Source: Labrenzia sp. PHM005 (lineage in GTDB: Bacteria; Pseudomonadota; Alphaproteobacteria; Rhizobiales; Stappiaceae). From it: a stretch of DNA of 64,000 bases. The notes under the pieces are model-generated. The model searched no databases, was not told the DNA's origin, and worked only from the letters and a program-made list of their open reading frames with translations. A program made the position numbers and the translations under genes. Shown in pieces: positions 49,210 to 57,518 of the stretch; within the stretch, counting starts at the first letter, position 1, and every line of letters begins with the position of its first letter. The stretch covers positions 4,769,001-4,833,000 of the forward strand of contig NZ_CP041191.1 in assembly GCF_006517275.1 (NCBI RefSeq). Reading direction: 5' to 3'.

Positions 49210-50525
49210 TGGACCCGCTTCTTCTTGGCGCGATCGTTGCGATCGCAACGATCCTTGTGCTCTTCTCCGGTGTTTCGGTCGCCCTTGGTCTTCTGATTGT
49301 TTCAGGTGGTTTCCTGATCATTTTCGACGGCATGCGGTCACTCGAACTGATGCCGGAAATTCTGTTCGGCAAACTCGACAACTTCGCGCTTTTGTCGATC
49401 CCGATGTTCATCATCATGGGCGCATCGATTGCCTCAACCCGCGCTGGTGCTGATCTTTATGAGGCGCTGGAGCGCTGGCTCACCCGGGTTCCTGGCGGCC
49501 TTGTCGTCTCTAACCTTGGCGCCTGCGCGCTGTTTGCCGCGATGTCCGGCTCCAGCCCGGCAACTTGCGCGGCCATCGGCAAGATGGGCATTCCGGAAAT
49601 GCGCAAACGCGGCTATCCAGATGGAGTTGCAGCCGGGTCGATCGCTGCAGGTGGCACGCTCGGCATCCTGATCCCGCCGTCCGTCACCATGATCGTCTAC
49701 GGCATTGCCACGGAAACCTCGATCGGTCGGCTGTTTCTGGCAGGCGTGTTTCCAGGCTTGTTGCTGGTCGGCTTGTTCATGGCCTGGTCGCTCTATTCCA
49801 CCTGGCGGTCTGGCAACGCGTCGGTCTTAAGTTCTGGCAGTTACACCTGGCGGCAAAGGTTTGAAATCCTGCCGCGGGTGGTGCCTTTCCTGGCGATCAT
49901 CGTCGGCGTTCTTTATGCCATGTACGGCGGCATCGCGACGCCCTCGGAAACAGCAGCCGTCGGCGCCCTCCTCTGCCTGATCATCGCCATGGTGATTTAC
50001 AAGCTTTGGAACCCGGGTGATCTTTGGGTGGTCCTGCGTGACAGCACCAAGGAAAGCGTGATGATCCTGTTCATCATCGCCGCTGCCGGTGTCTTTTCCT
50101 ACATGCTGTCGTCGCTGTTCATCACGCAGGCGATTGCCGAGTGGATTGGCACCTTGGACGTCAACCGCTGGGTTCTGATGGGCGCGGTCAACATCTTCCT
50201 GCTGATCGCCGGATTTTTCTTACCCCCGGTTGCCGTCATCCTGATGGCTGCTCCGATCCTCTTGCCGATCATTACGACGGCTGGATTTGATCCCATCTGG
50301 TTTGCGGTTGTCCTGACCATCAACATGGAAATTGGCTTGATCTCGCCGCCGGTCGGACTCAACTTATATGTCATCAACGGCATTGCGCCGGACATCTCGC
50401 TGAAGACCATCCTCCAAGGGTCCTTACCCTTTGTGGCATGTATGGTAGTGGCGATCATCTTGCTATGCCTGTTTCCCGGTCTGGCAACCTGGTTGCCCGA
50501 CGCCGTCATGGGAGCCACGCGATGA
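49209..50525 (+). CDS. TRAP transporter large permease, malonate operon (MatM-like)
   Basis: A 438-residue DctM-type permease: IPMFIIMGASIASTRAGADLYEALERWLTRVPGG, FAAMSGSSPATCAAIGKMGIPEMRKRGY, GGTLGILIPPSVTMIVYGIATETSIGRLFLAGVFPG, and the C-terminal NMEIGLISPPVGLNLYVI. It is Na+-driven in this family. Translational overlaps with the small permease (one base) and with the malonyl-CoA decarboxylase gene (four bases) link uptake to metabolism. Confidence 0.93.
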   Translation: MDPLLLGAIVAIATILVLFSGVSVALGLLIVSGGFLIIFDGMRSLELMPEILFGKLDNFALLSIPMFIIMGASIASTRAGADLYEALERWLTRVPGGLVVSNLGACALFAAMSGSSPATCAAIGKMGIPEMRKRGYPDGVAAGSIAAGGTLGILIPPSVTMIVYGIATETSIGRLFLAGVFPGLLLVGLFMAWSLYSTWRSGNASVLSSGSYTWRQRFEILPRVVPFLAIIVGVLYAMYGGIATPSETAAVGALLCLIIAMVIYKLWNPGDLWVVLRDSTKESVMILFIIAAAGVFSYMLSSLFITQAIAEWIGTLDVNRWVLMGAVNIFLLIAGFFLPPVAVILMAAPILLPIITTAGFDPIWFAVVLTINMEIGLISPPVGLNLYVINGIAPDISLKTILQGSLPFVACMVVAIILLCLFPGLATWLPDAVMGATR

Positions 50526-51799
50526 CATTATTGGCCGATCTGCTTTCTTCACTGTTTGACCGCCGGTACCGGACCTTCTTGCCGGGCGGCGATGATAACC
50601 GGTCCATGGAAGAACTTACCGCCGCACTGATCGGTGCGGCCGGTGAGGTTTCGGGCAGCACGATTGCCCGGCATATCCTTGACCGTTACGAACGCGCTGA
50701 CGAAAGCGAAAAACAGGCCTTTTTCCGTCATCTTGCCGAAGATATGGCCGTGTCTGTCGCGGATCTTCGGGAAGCCTTGGAGACCTATGAAAAGGGTCAA
50801 TCCAAGGCTAGTTACCGCGCCCTTGTACATACCGCGGAACCCAAACGGCAGGAACTGATCCGCCGCCTCAATCAGGTGCCGGATGCCACCCGTTCATTGG
50901 TGGCCATGCGCGAAGACCTGCTGCGGTTCAGCAAGTCGGACGATGCGCTCCAGGCGCTGGATGTGGACTTCGGGCATCTTTTCGCCAGCTGGTTCAACAG
51001 GGGATTTCTCGTGCTCAGACCGATCAATTGGGAAAGCCCGGCAAACATCCTGGAAAAGATCATTGCCTATGAAGCCGTTCATGCGATCCACAGCTGGGAT
51101 GACCTCCGGAGGCGGCTGCAGCCGGCCGACCGGCGGTGTTTTGCCTTCTTTCACCCGACCATGCCGGACGAACCGCTGATCTTTGTTGAGGTTGCACTGA
51201 CCAAAGGCATCCCCTCGTCCGTTCAGGACCTTCTAAGTGAGGAGCGAGAGCATATCGAAGCGGAGGATGCGAACACCGCGGTGTTTTACTCCATTTCCAA
51301 TTGCCAAAAGGGCCTTGCAGGCATTTCTTTTGGCAATTCCCTGATCAAACAGGTGGCGGCTGATCTCTCTTTGGAACTGCAGGGGCTCAAAACTTTTGTC
51401 ACCCTGTCTCCGATCCCAGGTTTCAGGAGTTGGGCTGAGAAGGCGGAGTTAGAGCCGCTTCCGGACGATCCGAAACAACTTAAAGCCCTTGCGGCCCATT
51501 ACCTGATTGCGGCCAAGCGCCCCAACGGCATGCCGCTCGATCCGGTTGCCCGGTTCCATCTGGGAAATGGCGCGCAGGTGTACCAGGTCCATGCCGACGC
51601 CGATCTTTCCGAAAAAGGTCAACAGCAATCAGCCGGCGTGATGGTCAATTACCTTTACAATCTGGCGAAGGTTTCGCAGAACCACGAACGTTTCGCTTCC
51701 TCTCATGAAATTGCGGCCTCTTCGGATATCAAGTCGCTGAGCGCGGCCGCAGAAAAACAACTCGATAGGAGCCCCACCGATGGCCAACCCGCTCTATGA
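50522..51799 (+). CDS. matA: Malonyl-CoA decarboxylase
   Basis: A 425-residue enzyme that converts malonyl-CoA to acetyl-CoA and CO2. An N-terminal helical domain (to about 140) is followed by the acetyltransferase-like catalytic domain with AIHSWDDLRRRLQPADRRCFAFFHP, the catalytic Ser/His region VFYSISNCQKGLAGISFGNSLIKQV and LSPIPGFRSWAE. The terminal segment GVMVNYLYNL also matches the family. It overlaps the permease gene (ATGA) and the matB gene (20 bases). Together with MatB it completes malonate to acetyl-CoA. Confidence 0.95.
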   Translation: MTLLADLLSSLFDRRYRTFLPGGDDNRSMEELTAALIGAAGEVSGSTIARHILDRYERADESEKQAFFRHLAEDMAVSVADLREALETYEKGQSKASYRALVHTAEPKRQELIRRLNQVPDATRSLVAMREDLLRFSKSDDALQALDVDFGHLFASWFNRGFLVLRPINWESPANILEKIIAYEAVHAIHSWDDLRRRLQPADRRCFAFFHPTMPDEPLIFVEVALTKGIPSSVQDLLSEEREHIEAEDANTAVFYSISNCQKGLAGISFGNSLIKQVAADLSLELQGLKTFVTLSPIPGFRSWAEKAELEPLPDDPKQLKALAAHYLIAAKRPNGMPLDPVARFHLGNGAQVYQVHADADLSEKGQQQSAGVMVNYLYNLAKVSQNHERFASSHEIAASSDIKSLSAAAEKQLDRSPTDGQPAL

Positions 51800-53303
51800 T
51801 CAGCTTTTCGGCAAACATGCAGGAAAGGCCACTCCGTTCCTCCATCTCGCCGACGGATCTACCCTCACCCATGCGGATTTTCTGGCGACCGGTGCGCAAT
51901 TCGCACATGTTCTGACGAACCGTGGCTTGAAACCCGGCGATCGCCTGGCCGCTCAGATCCAGAAGTCGCCGGAAGCCTTGGCGCTCTACGCCGCCTGCGC
52001 CCAAGCTGGGGTGATCTTTCTGCCACTGAACACCGCCTATACCGTCGACGAGCTGACTTATTTTATCGAGAACAGCGGCGCGTCATTGGTTGTCTGCGAT
52101 ACGGCCAGCGAAGCAGCTCTGAAACCGGTCGCCGAAGGGCTTGGCGCGAAAACCGAAACGCTGAATGCGGATGGCTCCGGCTCCCTGACCGCAGCTGCTA
52201 AAGATATGCCTGCAACCTTCGAAACAGTCTCCCGTTCAGCTGACGATCTGGCTGCTTTTCTTTATACATCCGGAACGACCGGGCGTTCCAAAGGAGCCAT
52301 GCTGACCCAGGCCAACCTCCTATCAAATGCCACGGATTTGGCGCAGTACTGGCGCTTTTCAGACAAAGATGTCCTGCTGCACGCCCTGCCGATCTTCCAT
52401 ACACATGGGCTTTTTGTGGCGACAAACGTGATGTTGTCTGTTGGGGGATCGATGATCTTCCTGCCGAAGTTTGATCTGGATGCGATGATAGCCAATCTGC
52501 CGAAGGCGACATCGATGATGGGGGTCCCAACCTTCTACACCCGGCTGTTGGACGATGCCCGTTTCACGAAAGAGCTGACGTCCCACATGCGCCTGTTTAT
52601 TTCCGGCAGCGCGCCGCTTCTGGCCGAAACCCATGTCCGGTTTGAGGAGGTCACGGGTCATCGGATCCTCGAGCGTTACGGCATGACCGAAACCAACATG
52701 AACACATCCAATCCTTATGACGGTGAGCGGCGCGCCGGAACTGTTGGGTTCCCGCTGCCAGGTGTAGACCTAAAAATCACCAATCCGGAAACTGGAGAAA
52801 CCCTTGCCAACGGCGAGGTCGGGCAAATCGAGGTGCGCGGTCCCAATGTCTTTAAAGGCTATTGGCAAATGCCGGAAAAAACCGCCGCAGAACTCCGTGA
52901 GGACGGTTTCTTTATCACCGGAGATCTCGGGAAGATCGATGAAGACGGGTATGTCCACATCGTCGGCCGCAACAAAGACCTGATCATTTCCGGCGGTTAC
53001 AACATTTATCCGAAAGAAATCGAACTGGTACTGGATGAGCAGCCGGGTGTCTTGGAAAGTGCGGTCATCGGCGTGCCGCATGCCGACTTCGGCGAAACAG
53101 TGCTGGGACTGATCGTTCCAAATTCAGGCGATAATCCCGATCTGGACGCGATCCAGAACACCGTAGCAGGCGCCCTCGCCCGCTTCAAACACCCGCGCAA
53201 GCTGATCCTCGTCGACAGCCTGCCGCGCAACACCATGGGCAAGGTGCAAAAGAACGTCTTGAGGGAAACCTACGCGGACCTTTTTGCCCCGGCTGCACAG
53301 TAA
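51780..53303 (+). CDS. matB: Malonyl-CoA synthetase
   Basis: A 507-residue ANL-superfamily acid-CoA ligase that activates malonate with ATP and CoA. The P-loop is LYTSGTTGRSKGAMLTQ, and the family-specific active-site region is HALPIFHTHGLFVATNV. RLFISGSAPLLAETHVRFEEVTGHRILERYGMTETNMNTSNPYDGERRAGTVGFPLPGV is characteristic of MatB/ACSF3 (the RYGMTET motif), and the final catalytic lysine is in PRNTMGKVQKN. It is the last gene of the mat operon. A REP-like pair follows. Confidence 0.95.
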   Translation: MANPLYDQLFGKHAGKATPFLHLADGSTLTHADFLATGAQFAHVLTNRGLKPGDRLAAQIQKSPEALALYAACAQAGVIFLPLNTAYTVDELTYFIENSGASLVVCDTASEAALKPVAEGLGAKTETLNADGSGSLTAAAKDMPATFETVSRSADDLAAFLYTSGTTGRSKGAMLTQANLLSNATDLAQYWRFSDKDVLLHALPIFHTHGLFVATNVMLSVGGSMIFLPKFDLDAMIANLPKATSMMGVPTFYTRLLDDARFTKELTSHMRLFISGSAPLLAETHVRFEEVTGHRILERYGMTETNMNTSNPYDGERRAGTVGFPLPGVDLKITNPETGETLANGEVGQIEVRGPNVFKGYWQMPEKTAAELREDGFFITGDLGKIDEDGYVHIVGRNKDLIISGGYNIYPKEIELVLDEQPGVLESAVIGVPHADFGETVLGLIVPNSGDNPDLDAIQNTVAGALARFKHPRKLILVDSLPRNTMGKVQKNVLRETYADLFAPAAQ

Positions 53304-53343
53304 ACCGGAGCCCAACGTTGCCCAAAACCCCGTGTTTCGAGGC

Positions 53344-53413
53344 GTCCCCGGCCTTGAGCCGGGGTCCAAGAGGCTCCGCCCAAATTGATTTGGTCCCGGA
53401 TCAGGTCCGGGAC
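53344..53413. repeat. Two REP-like palindromes between matB and the IclR gene
   Basis: GTCCCCGG-ccttgag-CCGGGGTCC (53344-53367) and GTCCCGGATCAGGTCCGGGAC (53393-53413). The second differs from the 16565-16585 copy at one base. They lie between convergent genes and may serve as the 3' stem-loops of both transcripts. Confidence 0.78.
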
Positions 53414-53461
53414 GGCAATGAGATCCTGGAAGGGCGCAGGTCTGCTGCCAAGCACAGAAAA

Positions 53462-54268
53462 TTAAACCGGCAGAAGCACCGAATAATGCTGGCCCGTCAC
53501 ATGGCGCAATTGTTCAACCGCCGCGGCAAGTTCCGGCCCGACGCTGTCATTCATCCGCGCCTCGGTCAGAACATCTGCGGCCGCACCACTTAAAAAGGCA
53601 ACCGGCTCGCTGAACTCTGACGGCCGGTAAGGCGTGGCAAGCGCATTGATAGAGGCTGAAAACCGGTCGCCGCCAGTCAGATACATGTACCCATTTGCAA
53701 GAAGGTGATCCTGGGAGCGCGCCCAGAGTTCCATGCATTCGTCAGTTTGATCTTCCGGCAGTATCGACATGATCTTGTTGCGTTCGGCTTCATTCATCGC
53801 GCCGATGTAAGCCGCGCCTGTTGACGATTTCAGCACAGGCATCCGGTAACCGACATTCAGCCAAATGGTTGCGGAGTTTTCCGGCCGCCAGGTCTTGACC
53901 ATCAGCATCTCGCCATCGTCCTGAATGGCGACGCCAATCAAGGTTTTGGTGTCATTGGCAAGCTTCTGCATGATGGGTGTCGCGGTTTCGATGAAACCAA
54001 AGGCAGCAGCGGCAATGTTGCCAAGCGCAAGCGCAGACGGTCCCAACCGGTATTTGTCATGGTGACGGCCATGCGTCAGATACCCAAGCGCGCAGAGAGT
54101 GAAAGTTAGCCGGGACACCGTAGACCGCGGCAGTCCGGTCCGCTCAGAGATTTCCAAGTTCCCGAGCCCATTATCAGTGGGCCGGAAAGCTCTGAGCACA
54201 CTCAGGCCGCGAGCCAGAGTATTCGCGTAGCGTTTATCGTCCTTAAGGTCCGGCATTTTTCGAGTCAC
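53462..54268 (-). CDS. IclR-family transcriptional regulator
   Basis: 268 residues. The winged helix-turn-helix is at about 15-80 (LSVLRAFRPTDNGLGNLEISERTGLPRSTVSRLTFTLCALGYL) and the IclR effector domain (GAF-like) at about 95-265. It is the gene furthest downstream in the TRAP/beta-oxidation locus and probably controls it; a dyad of the IclR type lies upstream of the binding-protein gene. Start may be GTG 54268 or ATG 54256. Confidence 0.9.
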   Translation of the reverse strand: MTRKMPDLKDDKRYANTLARGLSVLRAFRPTDNGLGNLEISERTGLPRSTVSRLTFTLCALGYLTHGRHHDKYRLGPSALALGNIAAAAFGFIETATPIMQKLANDTKTLIGVAIQDDGEMLMVKTWRPENSATIWLNVGYRMPVLKSSTGAAYIGAMNEAERNKIMSILPEDQTDECMELWARSQDHLLANGYMYLTGGDRFSASINALATPYRPSEFSEPVAFLSGAAADVLTEARMNDSVGPELAAAVEQLRHVTGQHYSVLLPV

Positions 54269-54342
54269 TTCACATCATGTCTATGCATCTACTTATCTGA
54301 TAATCCAAGATTTTTGGATACCCTTGTCTTTGTTACTTTGCG

Positions 54343-55683
54343 TTATTTCACAGCCTGCGACAGGAACAACGAGATTGCCGGAAAGGCAACAATGAGCGCC
54401 AGGACAATCACGTCCGCACACAGGAAGCGCCAAATCCCAGCGAAAATCGTTCCAACTGGTGCGTCCCGGCCAACCACATTGGCCAGAACAAACACATTGA
54501 GACCAACCGGCGGGGTGATCAGTCCGATCTCCAACAGTTTGACGACAACAACACCAAACCAGATTAGGTCCATGCCATTGGCTTCAACCAGTGGGATCAT
54601 TAGCGGTAGTGTCAGAACCATGATCCCGATCGGATCGAGAAACATGCCAAGAACCAGATAAACCAAACAGATACAGAAAAGCAGCATGGCTGGGCTCAAC
54701 TGCGCATCTGCAACGGCTTGGACCAGCGCCGGAGCCATGCCGGTGAGTGCAATGGCGGCCACAAAGATTTTTGCGCCTGCGGCAACGATGAACAGCGATG
54801 ACGTCTGGATTACCGTATCACGGACCGCATGCCACAAGTCACTGAGGCTCAAACGGCGTTGCAGGAAGCCGATTGCCGTTGTGACAACAACACTGACAGC
54901 AGCAGCAGCGGTCGCAGTGAAAAAGCCGCCATAGATGCCAATAACGATGATCAGGAAAATCAAGGCGGCCGGCCAGGCATCTTTCGCGGCCCGGATTTTT
55001 TCCGCCGTACTTGCCGGTTTTTCACGCGGCGGCGCCACCTTTGGGTCCGCTGTAATCCAGAAGCCAATGACGATGACAAAGCCGATCAAGGTCAAAAGGC
55101 CAGGGAGAACGCCGGCCAGAAACAGTTTGCTGACAGAGGTCTCCGTGAAGATCGCATAGATGATGAACAACACGCTTGGCGGGATCAACGAGCCGAGCGT
55201 GCCTCCAGCAGCAACACTGGCTGTAGCCAAGCGCGGATCGTAACCAAGCCGGAGCATTTCGGGTGTACAGATCTTGCCCATGGTGGATGCACAGGCAACA
55301 GAGGATCCGCTGATCGCAGAAAACCCGCCGCAACCAATCACGGAGGCCACGGCGACACCGCCGCGCAGCTGCACCAGCCACACCCGAGCCGAATTATAGA
55401 CTGCCGTCGTGATCCCGGCCTTATAGGCGATGTTGCCGAGCGCAACGAACAAGGGGATCATCGACAAGTCAAAGGAATGGATCAGGTCGAAGGAGTTGGA
55501 AAACACCATCGCCGACGTCGCCCGGAAGGCTCGTTCGGGCATGAAGGTTCCAGTGCGCAACGCAAAGATCATAAAGGCCGCGGCTGTCGCAACGCCAATG
55601 AGAGCGAAGGCGATCGGCACCCGCATCGCCAGAAGAATGAGCATGAGAGCAAAGGCGATCAAGCCAATGGTTGCCGGATCCAT
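54343..55683 (-). CDS. TRAP transporter large permease (beta-oxidation locus)
   Basis: A 446-residue DctM-type permease: SFDLSMIPLFVALGNIAYKAGI, CGGFSAISGSSVACASTMGKICTPEMLRLGYDP, GGTLGSLIPPSVLFIIYAIFTETSVSKLFLAGVLPG and LEIGLITPPVGLNVFVLANV. It is separated from the small permease by 51 bases. Substrate is inferred to be the acid degraded by the adjacent acyl-CoA operon, possibly a dicarboxylate. The start has AGGGAA upstream. Confidence 0.92.
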   Translation of the reverse strand: MDPATIGLIAFALMLILLAMRVPIAFALIGVATAAAFMIFALRTGTFMPERAFRATSAMVFSNSFDLIHSFDLSMIPLFVALGNIAYKAGITTAVYNSARVWLVQLRGGVAVASVIGCGGFSAISGSSVACASTMGKICTPEMLRLGYDPRLATASVAAGGTLGSLIPPSVLFIIYAIFTETSVSKLFLAGVLPGLLTLIGFVIVIGFWITADPKVAPPREKPASTAEKIRAAKDAWPAALIFLIIVIGIYGGFFTATAAAAVSVVVTTAIGFLQRRLSLSDLWHAVRDTVIQTSSLFIVAAGAKIFVAAIALTGMAPALVQAVADAQLSPAMLLFCICLVYLVLGMFLDPIGIMVLTLPLMIPLVEANGMDLIWFGVVVVKLLEIGLITPPVGLNVFVLANVVGRDAPVGTIFAGIWRFLCADVIVLALIVAFPAISLFLSQAVK

Positions 55684-55734
55684 ATAGAGAATTCCCTGAA
55701 AATCTTATTCGTCAGACCGTTCGCGGCTAGCCGC

Positions 55735-56232
55735 CTAATGCGTTCCGGTAAGGATTGTTCTTCCACGTAGAGCCGAGACGATGTCGCCAAGAACCATCAG
55801 CACCAACCGGATCCAGCACAAACACAGCCCCAGAACAAAGGCCAAGCGCCCTGGCCACTGCTGAAGGCCGAGATCACCGTAAAACTCGCTGCCAGTGTTC
55901 CACTGGTAGACGAATTCCTTTCCCGCAGACCAGATCAGCGGCATCAAAGCCACAACGCCAAACAGGCTGCCGAAAACGACAAACCAATTGACCAGACGCG
56001 TGGGCAGAAAGTTGGTCACAAACTCGACAGCGATATGAGACCGCCGGGTTGTGGCTGCTGCCAGTGGCATGATGATGGCCAGCACCATCAGTTCGCGCAC
56101 GATAATCACCGTGTCGGGCACCGACTTGTTAAAAACGTTCAGTGCAAAAACATCGGTGAAAATCAGCAAGGCCAGCGCCATGGTGGCCACCACTGCCACG
56201 TCGACAAAAATCTGCTCTAAGCGATCAAGCAT
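55735..56232 (-). CDS. TRAP transporter small permease (beta-oxidation locus)
   Basis: A 165-residue DctQ-type protein with four hydrophobic segments (about 12-32, 45-65, 85-108, 130-152) and the signature FVTNFLPTRLVNWFVVFGSLFGVVALMPLIWSAGKEF. GGGAGGGACCT precedes the ATG. It lies between the binding-protein and large-permease genes, the standard DctPQM order read leftwards. Confidence 0.9.
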   Translation of the reverse strand: MLDRLEQIFVDVAVVATMALALLIFTDVFALNVFNKSVPDTVIIVRELMVLAIIMPLAAATTRRSHIAVEFVTNFLPTRLVNWFVVFGSLFGVVALMPLIWSAGKEFVYQWNTGSEFYGDLGLQQWPGRLAFVLGLCLCWIRLVLMVLGDIVSALRGRTILTGTH

Positions 56233-56252
56233 AGGTCCCTCCCCGCAGGTTG

Positions 56253-56277
56253 GGCCGGGGCATTTTCTGCCCCAGCC
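56253..56277 (-). terminator. Hairpin after the TRAP binding-protein gene
   Basis: On the minus strand GGCTGGGGCA-GAAAA-TGCCCCGGCC (10 pairs, one wobble) lies 14 bases after the binding-protein stop. It is inside the operon and lacks a T-run, so it probably acts as an mRNA-stabilising stem-loop. Confidence 0.65.
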
Positions 56278-56291
56278 TTTTAGTCACGCAC

Positions 56292-57359
56292 TCAGTCGCG
56301 TTCCCACGGATAGCCTTGTTCTTCAAATTCCTTGGTGAACTCGGCGACAGCCTCGGTGTATTTGGCGATCAACATATCGGCATCCAGACCAACGCTCTGG
56401 GCGTTTTCCTTCCAGCTCTCGATGAACGGCTCGGTGGCTGCATTCATAGCCGCCCGGTCATCAACGCTGAGTTCGAGCAGTTTGATATCCCGTTCAAACT
56501 CTCCGGCCGAGATCTTATCAAGCGCCCGGGTATTTGCCCCCATGACGATCTGAGCAAACTTATCGGCAAGCTCTTCTCCAGCCTGCATCAGCACAGCTTT
56601 CTGGCTGTCGGACAGAGCATCGAACGACTGCTTGTTCATGAACATGCCATAGCCACCAATCTGTCCCCAGCTCAGCAAGGTGTAGCTGTCGATGACCTCA
56701 TGCCACTTTAGTGCTGGAATGATGTAGGAATAGCCTTGGCTGCAGTCGATCAAACCGGCATCAAGGGCCTGGTAAGCTTCGTAAACGCTCAGATTGACCA
56801 TAGTCGCACCGAGTTCACCAAACACTTTGCCATAAACGCCCGCGCCGCGGATCCGTTTGCCTTCAATGTCCTTCACCGATGTAATTTCCGTGCCTGCGCA
56901 GGCCACGTTGACATCAGATGCGGTAAACGTGCCGATGTAAACCAGATCCTGATCGGCGAGGTTCTGGGTGATCTCCGGTGTTGTGCGCATCAGCTTGTCG
57001 GTGGCACGCAGACCTACCCATACATTCGGACCGCTGAGCGGCAGATCGGCGATGGAATAGGCAGCCATTTCTTTCTGGAAGTAGGCGGAGATGATCGACC
57101 CCGCATCGGCAACTCCATAACCAATGGCACCGGCTGCCGCGTTGGCCTTAAACAGCGCACCACCCCACTGGATATCAAGCTTCAGGTCGCCGCTAGACAA
57201 TTCGCCAATGCGTTCATCGAACCACTTCAACGCCACCGGAACGGTGCCGCGGGCCGGGCCACCGTGGCCGTAGAAAATGGTGGTTTCCGCGACTGCGGCG
57301 GATGTGCTGAGACCCGTGGCAACCAATGCGCCAGCGATCAGTGACTTCAACAGTTTCAT
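56292..57359 (-). CDS. TRAP transporter solute-binding protein (beta-oxidation locus)
   Basis: A periplasmic receptor of 355 residues. A signal peptide ending SAAVAETT is followed by the DctP-type fold, with DIEGKRIRGAGVYGKVFGELGATMVNLSVYEAYQALDAGLIDCSQGYSYI carrying the ligand-site arginine. ATG 57359 is chosen because GGAGG is about 9 bases upstream. The short downstream gap holds a hairpin, and an IclR-type dyad lies 31 bases upstream, so its promoter is probably the regulated one of the transporter unit. Confidence 0.9.
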   Translation of the reverse strand: MKLLKSLIAGALVATGLSTSAAVAETTIFYGHGGPARGTVPVALKWFDERIGELSSGDLKLDIQWGGALFKANAAAGAIGYGVADAGSIISAYFQKEMAAYSIADLPLSGPNVWVGLRATDKLMRTTPEITQNLADQDLVYIGTFTASDVNVACAGTEITSVKDIEGKRIRGAGVYGKVFGELGATMVNLSVYEAYQALDAGLIDCSQGYSYIIPALKWHEVIDSYTLLSWGQIGGYGMFMNKQSFDALSDSQKAVLMQAGEELADKFAQIVMGANTRALDKISAGEFERDIKLLELSVDDRAAMNAATEPFIESWKENAQSVGLDADMLIAKYTEAVAEFTKEFEEQGYPWERD

Positions 57360-57389
57360 TAGGCCATATCCTCCATCGACCATTTGATT

Positions 57390-57414
57390 ATTCCACTATA
57401 TGGAATTTTGTTCC
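57390..57414 (-). promoter_or_regulatory. IclR-type operator candidate upstream of the TRAP binding-protein gene
   Basis: ATTCCA-ctata-TGGAAT is a perfect interrupted dyad (57390-57406), continued by a further TTCC half-site at 57411-57414. The TGGAA-type arms and spacing resemble known IclR-family sites. Confidence 0.55.
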
Positions 57415-57518
57415 GATTAAAAGAAATAAATTGAGTTCCTCGGCATTTCTCTGGCTTGGCCTTGGAAACCGGCCAAGCTGAGCCCTGCTAGATCTAGGAA
57501 AATCCCTTCCCTAACGCC

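Noticed and set aside
54829..55770. 313-codon open frame opposite the DctM/DctQ permease genes
   Set aside because: Composition (Asp, Arg, Gly, His rich) is that of an antisense shadow, and the leftward permease frames carry clear family motifs throughout.
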